From the NCBI GenBank assembly GCA_014529385.2, contig CM043963.1, positions 107,822,412 through 107,886,411 of the forward strand: a DNA stretch of 64,000 bases. Direction: 5' to 3'. The stretch comes from Adiantum capillus-veneris. Its lineage: Eukaryota; Streptophyta; Polypodiopsida; Polypodiales; Pteridaceae. A program made the translations under genes and the position numbers. Below are positions 20,571 to 32,453 of this stretch, piece by piece; positions within the stretch are counted from its first letter, which is position 1, and every line of letters starts with the position of its first letter. The notes under the pieces were generated by a model that was not told the DNA's origin, did no database searches, and saw nothing but the letters and a program-made list of their open reading frames with translations.

Positions 20571-20969
20571 ATGTATATGTACAAGATGGGATGTAGTCTC
20601 TCTCCCTCTCTCTTTCTCTCACATGCACACATCCATCTTCACACATTTTCTTTGGCTGTTATCATAAAGAGTTATGGTTGTAAGTGGAGCCAGTGTTTGT
20701 GTTGTGCGCAGTGTGAGAGTGCTCACGCTACTGTAGAGTGCTTTAAAGAAGAGCTTCTTTATTGTGCTCCTTGCTCAACATCTCTTCACATCATGAGAGC
20801 TCGCTGCCACCACCATGTAAAGCCTTTCAAAATATGCGATGAATGCGAGGATGCAGTTGCTCGGGTGAAATGTGTGCGGTGCTCCAAAAAAGAGTATGTG
20901 TTCAAAAATGTGTGTACTTTATGTTATGTATTTAAAACAACGCGAACTTTGGAAACGGCTTGTCTATGA
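20571..20969 (+). CDS. B-box-like cysteine/histidine-rich reading frame
   Basis: A 132-codon frame. After a (CT)-derived leader it encodes C-A-Q-C-E-S-A-H-A-T-V-E-C, L-Y-C-A-P-C and H-x7-H spacing, then a second C-D-E-C-E-D-A-V-A-R-V-K-C-V-R-C block. This resembles tandem B-box zinc fingers of plant BBX regulators (C-x2-C...C...C-x2-C...H...H). The second box lacks its terminal histidines and the frame runs into the tandem repeat at 20945. It is either a captured gene fragment or a small divergent zinc-binding protein. No partner exon was found. Confidence 0.4.
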   Translation: MYMYKMGCSLSPSLFLSHAHIHLHTFSLAVIIKSYGCKWSQCLCCAQCESAHATVECFKEELLYCAPCSTSLHIMRARCHHHVKPFKICDECEDAVARVKCVRCSKKEYVFKNVCTLCYVFKTTRTLETACL

Positions 20970-21405
20970 GCTATTTGCACATGTGAGCTTGCATGTAGCT
21001 TGTTAGGTTTAAGTATGTAGTCGTTTGCAAGCTCATATGCGCAGACGACTCATGGGAAATTCGTTTCCAAAGTCCGCTACGTTTTTGCATCCCAAAAATG
21101 ATTCGGACTTTGAAAACAGCTTGTCCGCGAGCCTTTGCGCATGAGGCTTGCAAATAGTTTACATGTAGCTTTTTAGGTTTAGGTATGTAATCATTTTCAA
21201 GCTCACATGCACAAACAACTCGAGGGAAAGTCATCTTTGAAGTCCACTCCGTATATGCGTCCCAAAAACGTTGGAGACTTTAAAAATGGCTTATTCACAA
21301 GCCGTTTGCACATGTGAGCTTGCATGTAGCTTGTTAGGTTTAGGTATGTAGTCGTTTGCAAGCTCACATGCACAAACGACTCACAAAAAACTCATTTCAG
21401 ATTCT
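20945..21405 (+). repeat. Three tandem hairpin-forming units (about 165 bp)
   Basis: Anchors TTAGGTTT occur at 21003, 21173 and 21334 (spacing 170 and 161). Each unit opens with ACTTTGGAAACG-like sequence and closes with the inverse (CGTTTCCAAAGT in unit 1). It also pairs TGAGCTTGCA with TGCAAGCTCA around a loop containing TTAGGTTTAGGTATGTAG, so each unit can fold into a long hairpin. Confidence 0.75.
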
Positions 21406-21641
21406 AGAAGGATGCAAGAAAGATCCTACAAACTCTAGGGATGGATTACAATTCAACCCTAATGACCTCAATTCGTTTCAAACTTACATTAATATTTGAC
21501 TAGAAATTTTATGGGTAATCTTGTTGGTGTAGGATGGAAAGTTTGCATATATTTTGGCTACTACAATCCTTTGCTATATGCATGGAAGATCAACAACTTT
21601 GGTGACGCCGTCCACTTGCATACTAGAGACACAATATACAC

Positions 21642-22701
21642 TTGAAGTCCATGTTGTTCTTCATGTACTTCATAATGTGGGGAGTTTTCATGAGTTTATT
21701 GGAGCCTGATGCATGGCACTACGGGCCTCATCAATGGTGGGTTTTTCCAAGGCACGAGGTTTTTGGGACCTCAATTCACTGCGGGCTATGGTCAGAAGCC
21801 AATCTAAATAACCGGCACAAGTATTTATTTGCATATTGCATGTCTTATGAGTCATTTAATGCACTCTTAGACATAGTGGAGCCTTTATTGCCTTGCAATG
21901 GTGATTTATTTGTCCGTGCTCCCATAGCTGGTGATCTAGCACTAACATGTGTATTGTGGAGACTAGCACATGGTCATTCTTCCAAATCAATGACTTGTCT
22001 TTACCCTATCAGGGAGTCCACTGTACGAAAGTACACCATGATTATATGCCGCATTTTAAACCAACGTAACATGTTGAAGTGCTTTCATATTTGCATACTT
22101 GAGGGTGCTAATGCTTAAAAGCATAATGGAGGAATTTGAAGCTATTACAGGGCTTCCACAAGTAGCAGGTATCATAGATGGAACGCATATTAGATTGCAA
22201 AGGAAGCCATTGAAGGATAAATTTCCAACACAATACATTTGCAGGCATGGGTTCCCTAGCAATCTTCTAGAAGGGATAATTGACTCCCGTAAGCTTTTTT
22301 GAAGTGTTGTATGTGTTGCCCCCGGTAGCACGCATGACTCAATGCACTTAAAGGAATGCAATTTTTACCAACAGTTGAAGAGTGGTCGAGCCATCACCAA
22401 TCCCACAATTCAACTGCAAGGTGAATGCATCTGACCCTACTTGATTGTAGACTCGGCTTACAAAGCCACAACTTTTTTGGTGAAGCCCTTTCAATCAAAA
22501 AGTGGGCAACATTTAATTCAAAAGTAGCACTTTGATATGCATCTTTCAAAAGGCAGAGTACAAGTGGAGAATGCGTTTGGTATCTTGAAGAATAGATGGT
22601 GCATACTTCATGAGTTGAATGTTGATCTGGCATTAGCACCCACAGTGATAGCACTTGCTACCTCTTGCACAACTTTGTGCAGCTACAAGGGGAGGCCAAA
22701 T
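21642..22701 (+). pseudogene. Harbinger-type (PIF) transposase, N-terminal and catalytic part
   Basis: Fragments in order: a helical N-terminal region (21642-22118), I-I-D-G-T-H-I-R-L near 22170 (first catalytic D), T-H-D-S near 22333, I-V-D-S-A-Y near 22444, and R-V-Q-V-E-N-A-F-G-I-L-K-N-R-W near 22555 (catalytic E). This is the DDE_Tnp_4 signature of PIF/Harbinger transposases. Several frameshifts and stops break the gene. It ends abruptly at the gypsy LTR (22703) and resumes at 35076. I saw no terminal inverted repeats or Myb-like partner ORF. Confidence 0.82.
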
Positions 22702-22702
22702 A

Positions 22703-23602
<900 letters not shown>

Positions 23603-23614
23603 TGCCCCCCTTCC
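23603..23614 (-). promoter_or_regulatory. Polypurine tract of the gypsy element
   Basis: On the minus strand GGAAGGGGGGCA directly precedes the 3' LTR. Confidence 0.75.
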
Positions 23615-24962
23615 TTATGTAGATTCCGTCCTCGAAATCTATTGTGTTGAAGCTCGTTCGTCAAGGTGGAAGAGCATTTGAGATGAATGTCCTTAGCCTT
23701 CTTCAGTCACTGCAAAATCAAACAAAATTGGCACAGTAATTGCATTCTTATATACAATTAAAAAGCATATGCAGTTGTAGGCAGACAAATTGATTGGTAA
23801 CAGAATAGTAAACAATTTGTCAACAATAAACATTAAATTGTAATATAATCAGCGCATAAACGGTTGCAAAGGTCAAAAACTAAACAAGTCTGGGGTTGCT
23901 AATTTTACGACAGAAAGGCACTAGATGTCAACTATTAATACCATGGGCAAGCTTCTCAATTTTCTCAGGTCAATTAAGTTGTTTAATCGCGAGAGCCAAG
24001 TATTTCATGTCTGAGGACTAATTAGAGGCTATACCTAGAAGACCTTGTAGTTAAAATACGATAAAAGAAATTGTTCATGAAATTATCGCCTGAATTATTT
24101 CCTTTTCTTTGACCCCCCAAAGTCTTTTCACATTGATTCAATTTTGATGTTTATTTTGTATGCCATGGATTTTTTTCTTTTCAAGGAAAAGGGCCCACAC
24201 TGGGAACCTCTAGGGCTCTAGTACCATAGGAGATACATGTGAGTGAAGTACCAAATCAAGCTGAGATTTCTCTTCCCGCTTAAGATTTTACACTGTGGCA
24301 CTTTGATTTTTTGTTTGTTCATTTTCAGCATTTTAATTTTGTAACTTTGGGGGGTCATATAACACTATTACCCTCCCCAGGCTCATCACATTAGTAAACT
24401 CCCTTTATAATACTTAAGCTAAAGGTCAATAAGGACAAAGCCCACTAGAAAGCCTTGCACACAATGCTGCCTAAATCGGATTAAGAGCCTAAGTAACCAT
24501 TGATTATTAGGAAGGCATGCCCCATGGTATTAAGAGAAGATCATTAGTGCCTAGCTTGGTCAAACTAGCTTAGTCGAACTGCTTGATTTTTAAACCTAGA
24601 CAAGTGATTATGACAAAGAATTATATTGAATTTAATGTTTGATACTAAGCAAATGCGCTGAATATTATGCTACCAATCACAATTAAAGCCGACAAACATG
24701 GATGCAAAAAAGATAAGGGGCAATGCTAATGGGCAAGAAACACCAGTTTGTGTTGATGATCGCGCTTGATATAAAGAGTGAATGAGAGAAAGATTTCGTG
24801 AAGGTTCAAATTCTAACAACAGCAACACATTCCGGTACACACTAGGAAACACAAAGAATACCTCTAGGAGGCACATCAGTGAAAAGAGGTACCAACTTTT
24901 ATTAAACACAATTAACCAAGATAAGGAACCCTAACCTAATTATTTTCACTCCCCCTAGAGAG
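23615..24962. other. Noncoding 3' region of the gypsy element
   Basis: AT-rich, with stops in all frames. It lies between the accessory reading frame and the 3' LTR. Confidence 0.6.
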
Positions 24963-25403
24963 TCAAGGGAATAGGATATTGTAGAAATTGGGGGGGAACC
25001 CTAAGGCTAAACCCCTATCCTCGTCGTCAAGAAAAACAAAGTCATCATCCGTGAGACCATATGTGCCATCCGTGTAATCATGTAAATTGTCTTCATCATT
25101 AGAGGCACCAATGTTTACTAAGAAGGTCACTAGATGTCTATAGTCATCTTGGTCAAATGGGTAAACGCTCTCTACTAAGTATGGATCAGGCGTGGTCAAG
25201 AGATGTATCAATCATTCTAGCTCCTCAAAATTCCTCTCACATGCTAGCGTACCTACCAAATCCCATTCACAGGCAAGCATCGAAAAGACTATGTGAAACA
25301 CTTGTGAAAGGTAAAGAGGGTATCTCTCACCCAAGGTAGGAGTGGATGACTCTAGCATACTAGTCATATCTGTACACACAGATAGATGATGAGTAGAGTG
25401 CAA
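24963..25403 (-). pseudogene. Accessory reading frame downstream of gypsy pol
   Basis: A single minus-strand frame of about 146 codons, with one in-frame stop near 25209. The C-terminal half is strongly acidic (D-D-Y, D-E-D, D-D-D, D-D-E-D-R runs) and ends P-P-N-F-Y-N-I-L-F-P. I do not recognise it. It lies between integrase and the 3' LTR, where some plant gypsy lineages carry extra ORFs. One stop in an otherwise long frame suggests it once encoded a protein. Confidence 0.45.
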
Positions 25404-25913
25404 CTATTACAAGGGTCGTGTCAAAAGGTCGTGTCCTTCTGCATAATGTGTTTTTATGATTTTATACTATGTATAGAACTTGTAGGTTTCCAGATTTTTG
25501 TTTGGTGGCTCTTGCTCTTTACTATTTTTTTAATTTTTTATTTTTTGTGAGTATAAGGCTTTATATATACATTCCCTAAGATTCGATATTGGAGGTCAGG
25601 GAGGAAGGTTGAGAGGGAAGCAAGTGAATGATGGATGTACGCAAACACTCCCCCCTTCCTTGGGTAGATCATACCTTTTGGAATGATGTCGTCACGTTTT
25701 GAAACCAATCGTTCCAAGTTGTTATAGGTGAAGGCTTTAACCAATAGTTTTTGACCGCCCTAGGCATTTCATCTAGTTGCAAGGGTGGTAAGGTACTCTC
25801 CCATGATTTTATTTGCAACGTTGTTGTAGGTGGTGAACTTACAACGGGAGGTGCAAACTCTTCCTTGTTCATATGGATATGTACAATGGTAGGTGGAGGT
25901 TGTGTCAAAGCTT

Positions 25914-26280
25914 CTATTTCCATATATGAACTACATGATGAAGCCCTAGGTTTATATTACCCTCCATAGTTCCAGCAAGCATGACCAAAAAGTCTTGAGC
26001 TACAACCCCATTAACATAACTGACGAAAGTGTGCCGGATTCCAAAAACCGCAGTTTTTTTCTTGTTGACACCCTTGACTTGGATAATACTCTCAGATAGA
26101 GGTGGCTTCCCTAACTGACACCAAACTCCATAGGATAATAGATTATACTTAGCACCCGTGTACAATAAGGCGTTATATAGAACTTTTCCATAGGTGCTAT
26201 TTAGCTCAATAGGGTATCATAGAGGTGTGTCAAAGTCCAACCAATCATCCTTTGTTTCAATGTGGAATGCATGTTTAACT
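25914..26280 (-). pseudogene. Second retropepsin-like domain after integrase
   Basis: Minus-strand frame: a block resembling P-I-E-L-N, then A-L-L-Y-T-G-A-K-Y-N-L-L-S, G-V-W-x-Q-L-G, a V-K-G-V-N-K-K-K stretch, and V-A-Q-D-F-L-V-M near the end. The arrangement (hydrophobic-hydrophobic-x-T-G-A, then a distal hydrophobic strand) is that of an aspartic retropepsin, but the catalytic D of D-T-G-A is Y here. The normal protease of this element lies at 30180-30733. The domain assignment is by eye. Confidence 0.42.
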
Positions 26281-27462
26281 CCAAGGTTGGCGTCTTATGC
26301 GTTGTTGTCGCTCTTTAGCCTCAATTTGAGCTTGTATCTTCTTCAATTCTGTTTGTGCCTTGGCTGCCTTTTTTTGATGGATGGCACGTAGCTCCTCTTG
26401 GCTTAAAGGATCATAATATCTTTTAAATTTGCTACCATTGAGGAATCCGATGGTTTCAACTCCATCAAGAGTCTCCGCACGAATGGTTCCTTGTGGGGTG
26501 ATTTCATATACTCTATATGGTCTTTTTCCTGTATATTTCAGCTTTTTCTTTTCGTTACGCAGTCCATACATAAGGAATTTATCACCAACATTGATATCCT
26601 TGTTCTTTAGATGACGGTCAAGCCATTTCTTCCTCCTATCTTCCACAAGTGCGTTTTGCACAGCTAATTGCCTTTCTTCATCTAACCTCTCAAGGATATA
26701 TAAGCGTTCAACTAAAGGGTTACCATCCCAACCTTCTTGTGAAGCTACACGCAGACTAGGAATTACAAACTCCCATGGCATAACTGCTTCTTGGACATAT
26801 ACGATTTTGAATGGTGTACAATTCATAGCCACTTTGTAAGAAGTACGATAAGCCCATGGGGTTGAAGTGAGCTTCAAATCCCAATCTGTGCAATGAGCTT
26901 CCACCGTTTTGGTCAAGATAGAGATTAAGGTCTTGTTGGTACTCTCAACTTGGCCATTTGCTTATGGATAATAAGGTGTGGACTTATGGTGAGCTATCAT
27001 GAAGTTGGTAGTGAGTTCTTTTATCACTCCATTTATAAAATGAGTACCATTGTCACTCACAATCTCAAAGGGACAACCAAATCTTGTAATAATGTTCTCA
27101 AAAAGAAAATTGGCAGTTGACCTTGCATCAGCCTTACGTGTCGCCGTGGCTTCCGTCCACTTTGTCACATAGTCAGTGGCAATGATAATATATCGAGATT
27201 GAGTGCTACGAGCTGCCGGACTAATTGGGCCTACAAAGTCCAAACCCTATTTTTCAAATGGTTGAGTCACTTTAAGGGGATGTAAGGACATCTTATCCTT
27301 TCGTTGTGTGATCTTGTAACGTTGGCATTCATCACATCCTTTTGCAAAAAGTGATACATCCTTGAATAAGGTAGGCCACCAATAGCGTGATTGCAACACC
27401 TTTCTAGTTGTTAGTTCCCCTGAGAAATTTCCTCCGGCTATACCCATGTGGGCTTCTTGCAA
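26275..27462 (-). pseudogene. pol: Gypsy integrase
   Basis: Frame-consistent pieces encode the H-x-H...C-D-E-C zinc-binding region (about 27340), the core with D-F-V-G-P and V-S-D-N-G-T-H-F (about 27055), then T-P-Y-Y-P, a stop, A-N-G-Q-V-E-S carrying the catalytic E (about 26945), and a C-terminal part with Y-T-G-K-R-P-Y-R-V and L-N-G-S-K-F-K-R-Y-Y. I see no chromodomain. Stops near 27244 and at about 26959-26961 break it; the latter replaces the conserved glutamine before A-N-G. Confidence 0.85.
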
Positions 27463-28270
27463 TATGTATAAATACTCATCCTCGCAGGCCTATAGAGAGT
27501 TCCTGCAATGAGAGAATAAGGTTCACATTCTTTTAACAATTTTTGAGCTATGTTCTTACGAAGCTCTTTGGGTGGAAAACCATTAAGTAGAAGGTTCACA
27601 ATCTTCTCACTCCATTCACGCATGGTCTCGACTAGAAATAAGGAAGTATCAGGCAATTTATCATCAACTCCAGTAGGGGCTTCACCATTGGGTATGCAAG
27701 ACAAATGATCCGCCATGACATGTCTTTTACCAGGTCTCACTACAATGGTAAAATCAAACTCAAGGAGAATCAACAACCATCGTGCAATTCTTCCCGTCGA
27801 ACAAGGTTTATTTACTAGATACAACAAGGCTTGATGATCCACATAGAAAACAAACTTGTTAGCAAGAAGGTAGTAGAGAAATTTCTTCATTGTGTAAATC
27901 ATAGAAACCTTCCCGCTCTGTAGTGGTGTAGTTTCTCTCGGCATCATTCAATTGACGACTTGCAAAGATAATGGGATAGTATAGTTTCTGTTCTCGTAGT
28001 TGAGCTAGAACACACCCAATAACAAAGTTTGATGCATCAATATGCACACGGAAAATTACATTCCAATCGGGCACTCATAGAATAGGAGCACTAGTCAAGG
28101 TCTTTTTCAATGACTCATAAGCATGGTCACACTCCGCGGTCCACTGAAACTCAATAAGAAGTTTGTACAATGGATGAGCTATCTCGGCAAAGTTTAAAAT
28201 AAACCGCCGGTAATAACCAACATGGCCCATGAACCTTTGAACTCCTTTACAGTTTTTAGGTGGTGGCAAT
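27438..28270 (-). pseudogene. pol: Gypsy RNase H and connection
   Basis: F-M-G-H-V-G-Y-Y-R-R-F-I (about 28215) closes the RT connection. RNase H follows: V-H-I-D-A-S-N-F-V-I-G-C-V-L, then F-A-S-R-Q-L-N-D-A-E-R-N-Y-T-T-T-E-R-E, and V-D-H-Q-A-L-L-Y-L after a frameshift near 27895. A stop near 28075 separates the RT and RNase H pieces. Confidence 0.85.
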
Positions 28271-28347
28271 TCAACAATGGCTTTAATTTTGCTCTCATAT
28301 GTGGAAATCCCATTTTTGGATACTATATGCCCTAAAATGACTCCATG

Positions 28348-28896
28348 TTAACCCAAAATTGGCGATTGAAAGGGTTTAAGGAGATGCGATACAATCCGCA
28401 CTTTTCGTAAGCATGATAGATGTTCTTTCCAAGAGGAGTAAACACAAAGGTCATCTAAGAAATCCTCGCAAAACTCCCTCAAGTATTCTCTAAAAGCAAT
28501 GTTTATTAATCTTTGAAAGGTAGCAAGGGCATTGGTTAAGCCAAAATCCATAACACAAAATGCAAACACTCCAAATTTGATTATAAAGGTTGTTTTAGCT
28601 TGGTCCTCTAGCACAATTGTGATTTGATTGTAGCCAGAGTACCCATCTAAAAAACTATAAGCTTCCTTCCCTGTAACTCTTTCAAGCACATGTTCTGAAT
28701 ATGGCAAGGGCTAATGGTCCCTCCTAGTGGCGGCATTGACCTTATTGAGATCCACGCACACTCTGAGTTTCCCATTCTTTTTTGGCTCAATCACTATTGG
28801 AGACACCCATTGTGAGTGCTCAATAGGGTATATGAATCCGCATTTCACAGGCTTTTCAATCTCTTCTTGAACGATCTTTGCATATTTAGGATTCAT
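28348..28896 (-). pseudogene. pol: Gypsy reverse transcriptase
   Basis: G-F-I-Y-P-I-E-H-S-Q-W-V-S-P, P-K-K-N-G-K-L-R-V-C-V-D-L-N, then (after a stop near 28709) F-L-D-G-Y-S-G-Y-N-Q-I and the catalytic box F-L-D-D-L-C-V-Y-S, where Y of Y-x-D-D is F. F-G-L-T-N-A-L-A-T-F-Q matches the conserved F-G-L-x-N-A-P-A-T-F-Q. Two in-frame stops interrupt it. Confidence 0.88.
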
Positions 28897-28992
28897 TGGG
28901 TAGGGTCATTGCTAAACTGGTTTAGCCATGCTATTCATGGGGGTTGTGTGTTGCACCACGGAAGGTGGAACACCTTTCATATCATGATATGT

Positions 28993-29343
28993 CTAAGAAA
29001 ATATATCCCTGAATTCCTTGAGAAGTTCTTTAACTACACACTCCTCAGTCTCTGTCAGATCTTGGGCAATGAAAACAGGTTTGGACTCTTCTCCTTGGTC
29101 TGCTAACTCTATTTCCTTAACTATTGTTGGACCATCATAGACTCCATTGCTTCCATCGATAGGTTTTCTTTGAGCCTTTGAATACACAACCTTACGTTCC
29201 TCTATGGTGTAGGATTTGGAATGTTCAGGTGCAGGGTGTAAGTCTGTGGGGTCCTGTTGTTCTATGGATTGTGATTTCACTTCCGATTCCTTTTGTTGTT
29301 GAGCTAACTCTCGATTTTCTTGTCTCCTTACGGTACGGCTCAA
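28993..29343 (-). pseudogene. pol: Gypsy protease-RT linker
   Basis: A charged, glutamine- and glutamate-rich segment that ends L-L-K-E-F-R-D-I-F-S, the usual lead-in to the gypsy RT. Same frame as the RT. Confidence 0.6.
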
Positions 29344-29698
29344 CCTTGGCTTCTCTATAGCCTCTAGTTGTGCGATGTCAATGGGTTATGGACTACACCA
29401 CATAACGCTTTGAAGGTATTCATCCCAGTTTCTACCAACTTCCGATGAGCATCACATGCCCCTATACAATTAAGCCATTCTGTGGTAGATTTCTTTTCAT
29501 TTATTCTAGCACGCACATTTGCTCGATATTGTCGCCTCTTATATCTCTTACTCTTCTTGTCTAAATTTCAATTACGGCCGATCTCTAGTGAAGGGTCACT
29601 AGATGGATCGCTACTTGTGTCTTCTGCTCCCTTGGATAGATTGTCATCCAGGGTACCACTCGGCCGTGAATGGTTTGTCCCCACATTTGCACTAAGAT

Positions 29699-30733
29699 TT
29701 AACTTAGATTCTTCATCCTCAGAGTCAATTTCAATTGATGATTCTGACTCCAAATCATGTGGGCTATAGTCTTGTGAGACGCTACTGGTTCCAATGCCAG
29801 ACAAACCTTCATCTTGTAGGTCATTGATTCTAGCATATTTAAGGGTACGAGTGGTGGCATTTCATCCCCCTCAGGTGTTACCCAGGTCCTCCCTCTGTTT
29901 CCCCAAGTGTCTATGGTTGCTGCTAAGTGGACCCAATCCACATTGTGTGACTCAGTCATCCCAGGTAGTACATTCATATAAGGAGAATCTTCCCCAACAT
30001 CAGTGTCCATTTTACATGTGTAACAATACTGCAATGGGACCGAGCGAACTATGTTGTCACATCTATGATCAATTATAAATTTGTCTCCTAGAGGATGTCC
30101 TCGACCAGTTACAAGATCTACTCGAAGAACAGAATGTTGGAACTGCAAGTAGACATGGTTTTTAGACCAATCATGCACCATTTTTTCTTCCCTCATGAAA
30201 GGACATCCTAAGATCATCTCATATGCCATAGTGTGCTTGGAGAAATCCATAACGATGAAGGTATTTTTATTTTATGTCCAAAGACCTTGATCTTGAGATC
30301 TTCTAGCATCCCACAATAGACCCATTGGCCATCTTTACTACTATGGTTGTGGTCCCAAGGTGAGGTCTTCCCATAGTTTCCCAGCAATTTTAGTCACAAT
30401 GCTAACCCCAGCGCCACCATCAAGGATTCCCTTCACAGCAGTTAATCCCTTGGTAGTGATTGGTATGGTTGCATTGAATTCATTGCCCTCAAAGTATTGT
30501 CCCAACTTGTTAACAGGTATTTCTACAACAGGGTTCTCATTTAGGTTGGGTTGTGGATTTAAGTGTTCCTCCTCTATTGGCATCTCCCTAGCTCCATCCA
30601 TCTGTGCAAATTGTGGTAGCCCGACCTTCAGTTCTCCATTGAGGAAAGCTCGAAGAGCTAAAAATAGCTCAGGATCTCCATATAGTTTGGACATGATGGT
30701 GGTTCTAACTTCTGAAGCCATGAAATCCATCAA
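29699..30733 (-). pseudogene. pol: Gypsy aspartic protease region
   Basis: The minus-strand frame at 30733-30341 includes I-L-D-G-G-A-G-V-S-I-V-T, the retropepsin active site with G in place of the usual S/T. After a stop the same frame resumes with Y-E-M-I-L-G-C-P-F-M (about 30215), the closing retropepsin strand. A serine- and acidic-rich tail follows. Frameshifts separate it from gag (30900-32453) and from the RT. Confidence 0.7.
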
Positions 30734-30896
30734 AATTTGTCAATGTTTAACGGCACCTTTTGGGCTTCCGTCCCTTGACGTGGAGAAGATGGGATCTCCA
30801 TTTCTTCGATAGGGTCGGGTATTTCCAACAAGAAGTGAGTACGCCCACTTTTCCATGACTTTAAGTCACTTTCTTCTTGGATGACACTAGGTATGG

Positions 30897-32453
30897 CTAG
30901 GGGTCTATGGACTTGTGAGATTGTTGTTGCGTAGGGAACAATGTGTCTGTAATATGGATCTGCCTAGGTGCTGGCTCTAGATCCCTTTGGGTATCTTCTA
31001 CCAAACTCCTTAATTGCTTGACTCGCTCGATCTCCTTTGTAGGGTTTGGATAAGTTCCTGTCTTCTTCTTGGGTCCTGGCCATTGTGGCTCATGACGATC
31101 TTCCTTGTTGGTTTCTTTCTTAGTGGTGGTTTTGGTCTCCATGGTTTCACCTGAATCCAAATCCTCTTCATTGCCGTTCATATATGCAGGGTCGTCACCA
31201 GTCCCTATGTTGGTCTTTGAACTGGGGTCTGACTTCGCTAATTTTTGCAATCTCTTCCTTCGTGTTTTCTTCTTCGTCTGAGATTGGGCAATTGATGCCG
31301 TGTCTCTTTCTTCAAGAATATAATTTTATTTTTGAAGCATCGATCGTGTGAGTACGTTTACTGGTACCACATGTGTACTTTGTGATGGCTCCTCGGTAGC
31401 CTCAATCAAGTTTAATGGCGTGATCTTCGGTGCATTTGGATTATTCGGACATTGGGCAATCAAATGATCTATGCCACATCGATTACACATGAGTGTCGGC
31501 ATTGTAGACGTGCTCGCTTGATTGGTTTGTATTAGTGTGGCGTTCTTTTGTAGCCTAATAGGAAATTCGGCCACACGATGTGAACCTCCACACTCATAGC
31601 ATTGAAGAGGTGGTCTCTTAGCAATGTAATTACTCTTATGCACCCTTAGGGTTCTATACCAATCCCCACTTAAGGTTAGGCTTAAAGCATTACTCTTATC
31701 CAGGCCATTGTGTTCTCTTAGAGAATCGCATATTTGCTCAAACACTTCGATATGCTTTCTCACATCCCCATCTCCACTAATTTTTTGTGTGAGCTTGGCT
31801 ATTTGTACTGCCTTACTTCTAGGATCTCTATCACGCGTGTTATGCATATTCTTAGCAATGGATCGATCGATAGCTTGAGCAAATGTTGCCAAATCTCCTA
31901 AGTGAGCAGGCACCGTGGGTGAAGGCGCTCTAGAGACTACATGTGGAATAGGTATTGGCATTGGGCTTGGCGCATAGGAAGCCCTTGGGTTCCACGTTTG
32001 GTACGGTGTTGTGCCATGTGGCAGCCCAAAGTTCATATGTGTGGCTCTAGGCATAGCAGATGTCAGATGTGACATGCTAATGCTAGCCGATATGGTCCCA
32101 TGGTAATAAGAGCTTGGGTGTTGTGGTTGTGGAGCATAGGTTGTTGAAACAATGGGAGGGGTAGGGACTACATGAGTATGAGGACCTATAGGTGTATACG
32201 ATTGGTACACACTTGTAGGTATTGTTGCAGGCATTGAGCTACCATGTAGCGGTGCTTTACTAGCAAATGAGGTCCATGGCGTGTTTCTTGGCATGCCCAT
32301 CATTGGGGTAGGCATGGTAGCCGTGGTGTCATCAAGGGAAAGATGAGCTAGACTTGGAAAGGTAAAGCTATCACTTGTGGGCTCAAATTGCACTGAGACC
32401 CCTAGCAAAACCACATATGGAGGATCCATCGGACTTACCGAGGGAGTCTCCAT
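30897..32453 (-). pseudogene. gag: Gypsy Gag, main part
   Basis: A 375-codon frame (32453-31326) continues in the same frame after one stop to 30897. The N-terminal half is proline-, threonine- and methionine-rich. Near 31600 is a degraded zinc knuckle (C-Y-E-C-G-G-S-H with F where the last C belongs), followed near 31480 by an intact C-N-R-C-G-I-D-H-L-I-A-Q-C. The tail to 30897 is lysine-rich and charged. Confidence 0.7.

Noticed and set aside
32433-32440. Splice donor (GTAAGT, minus strand) between the two gypsy gag frames
   Set aside because: No matching acceptor that would restore the frame was seen; a simple frameshift is more likely.
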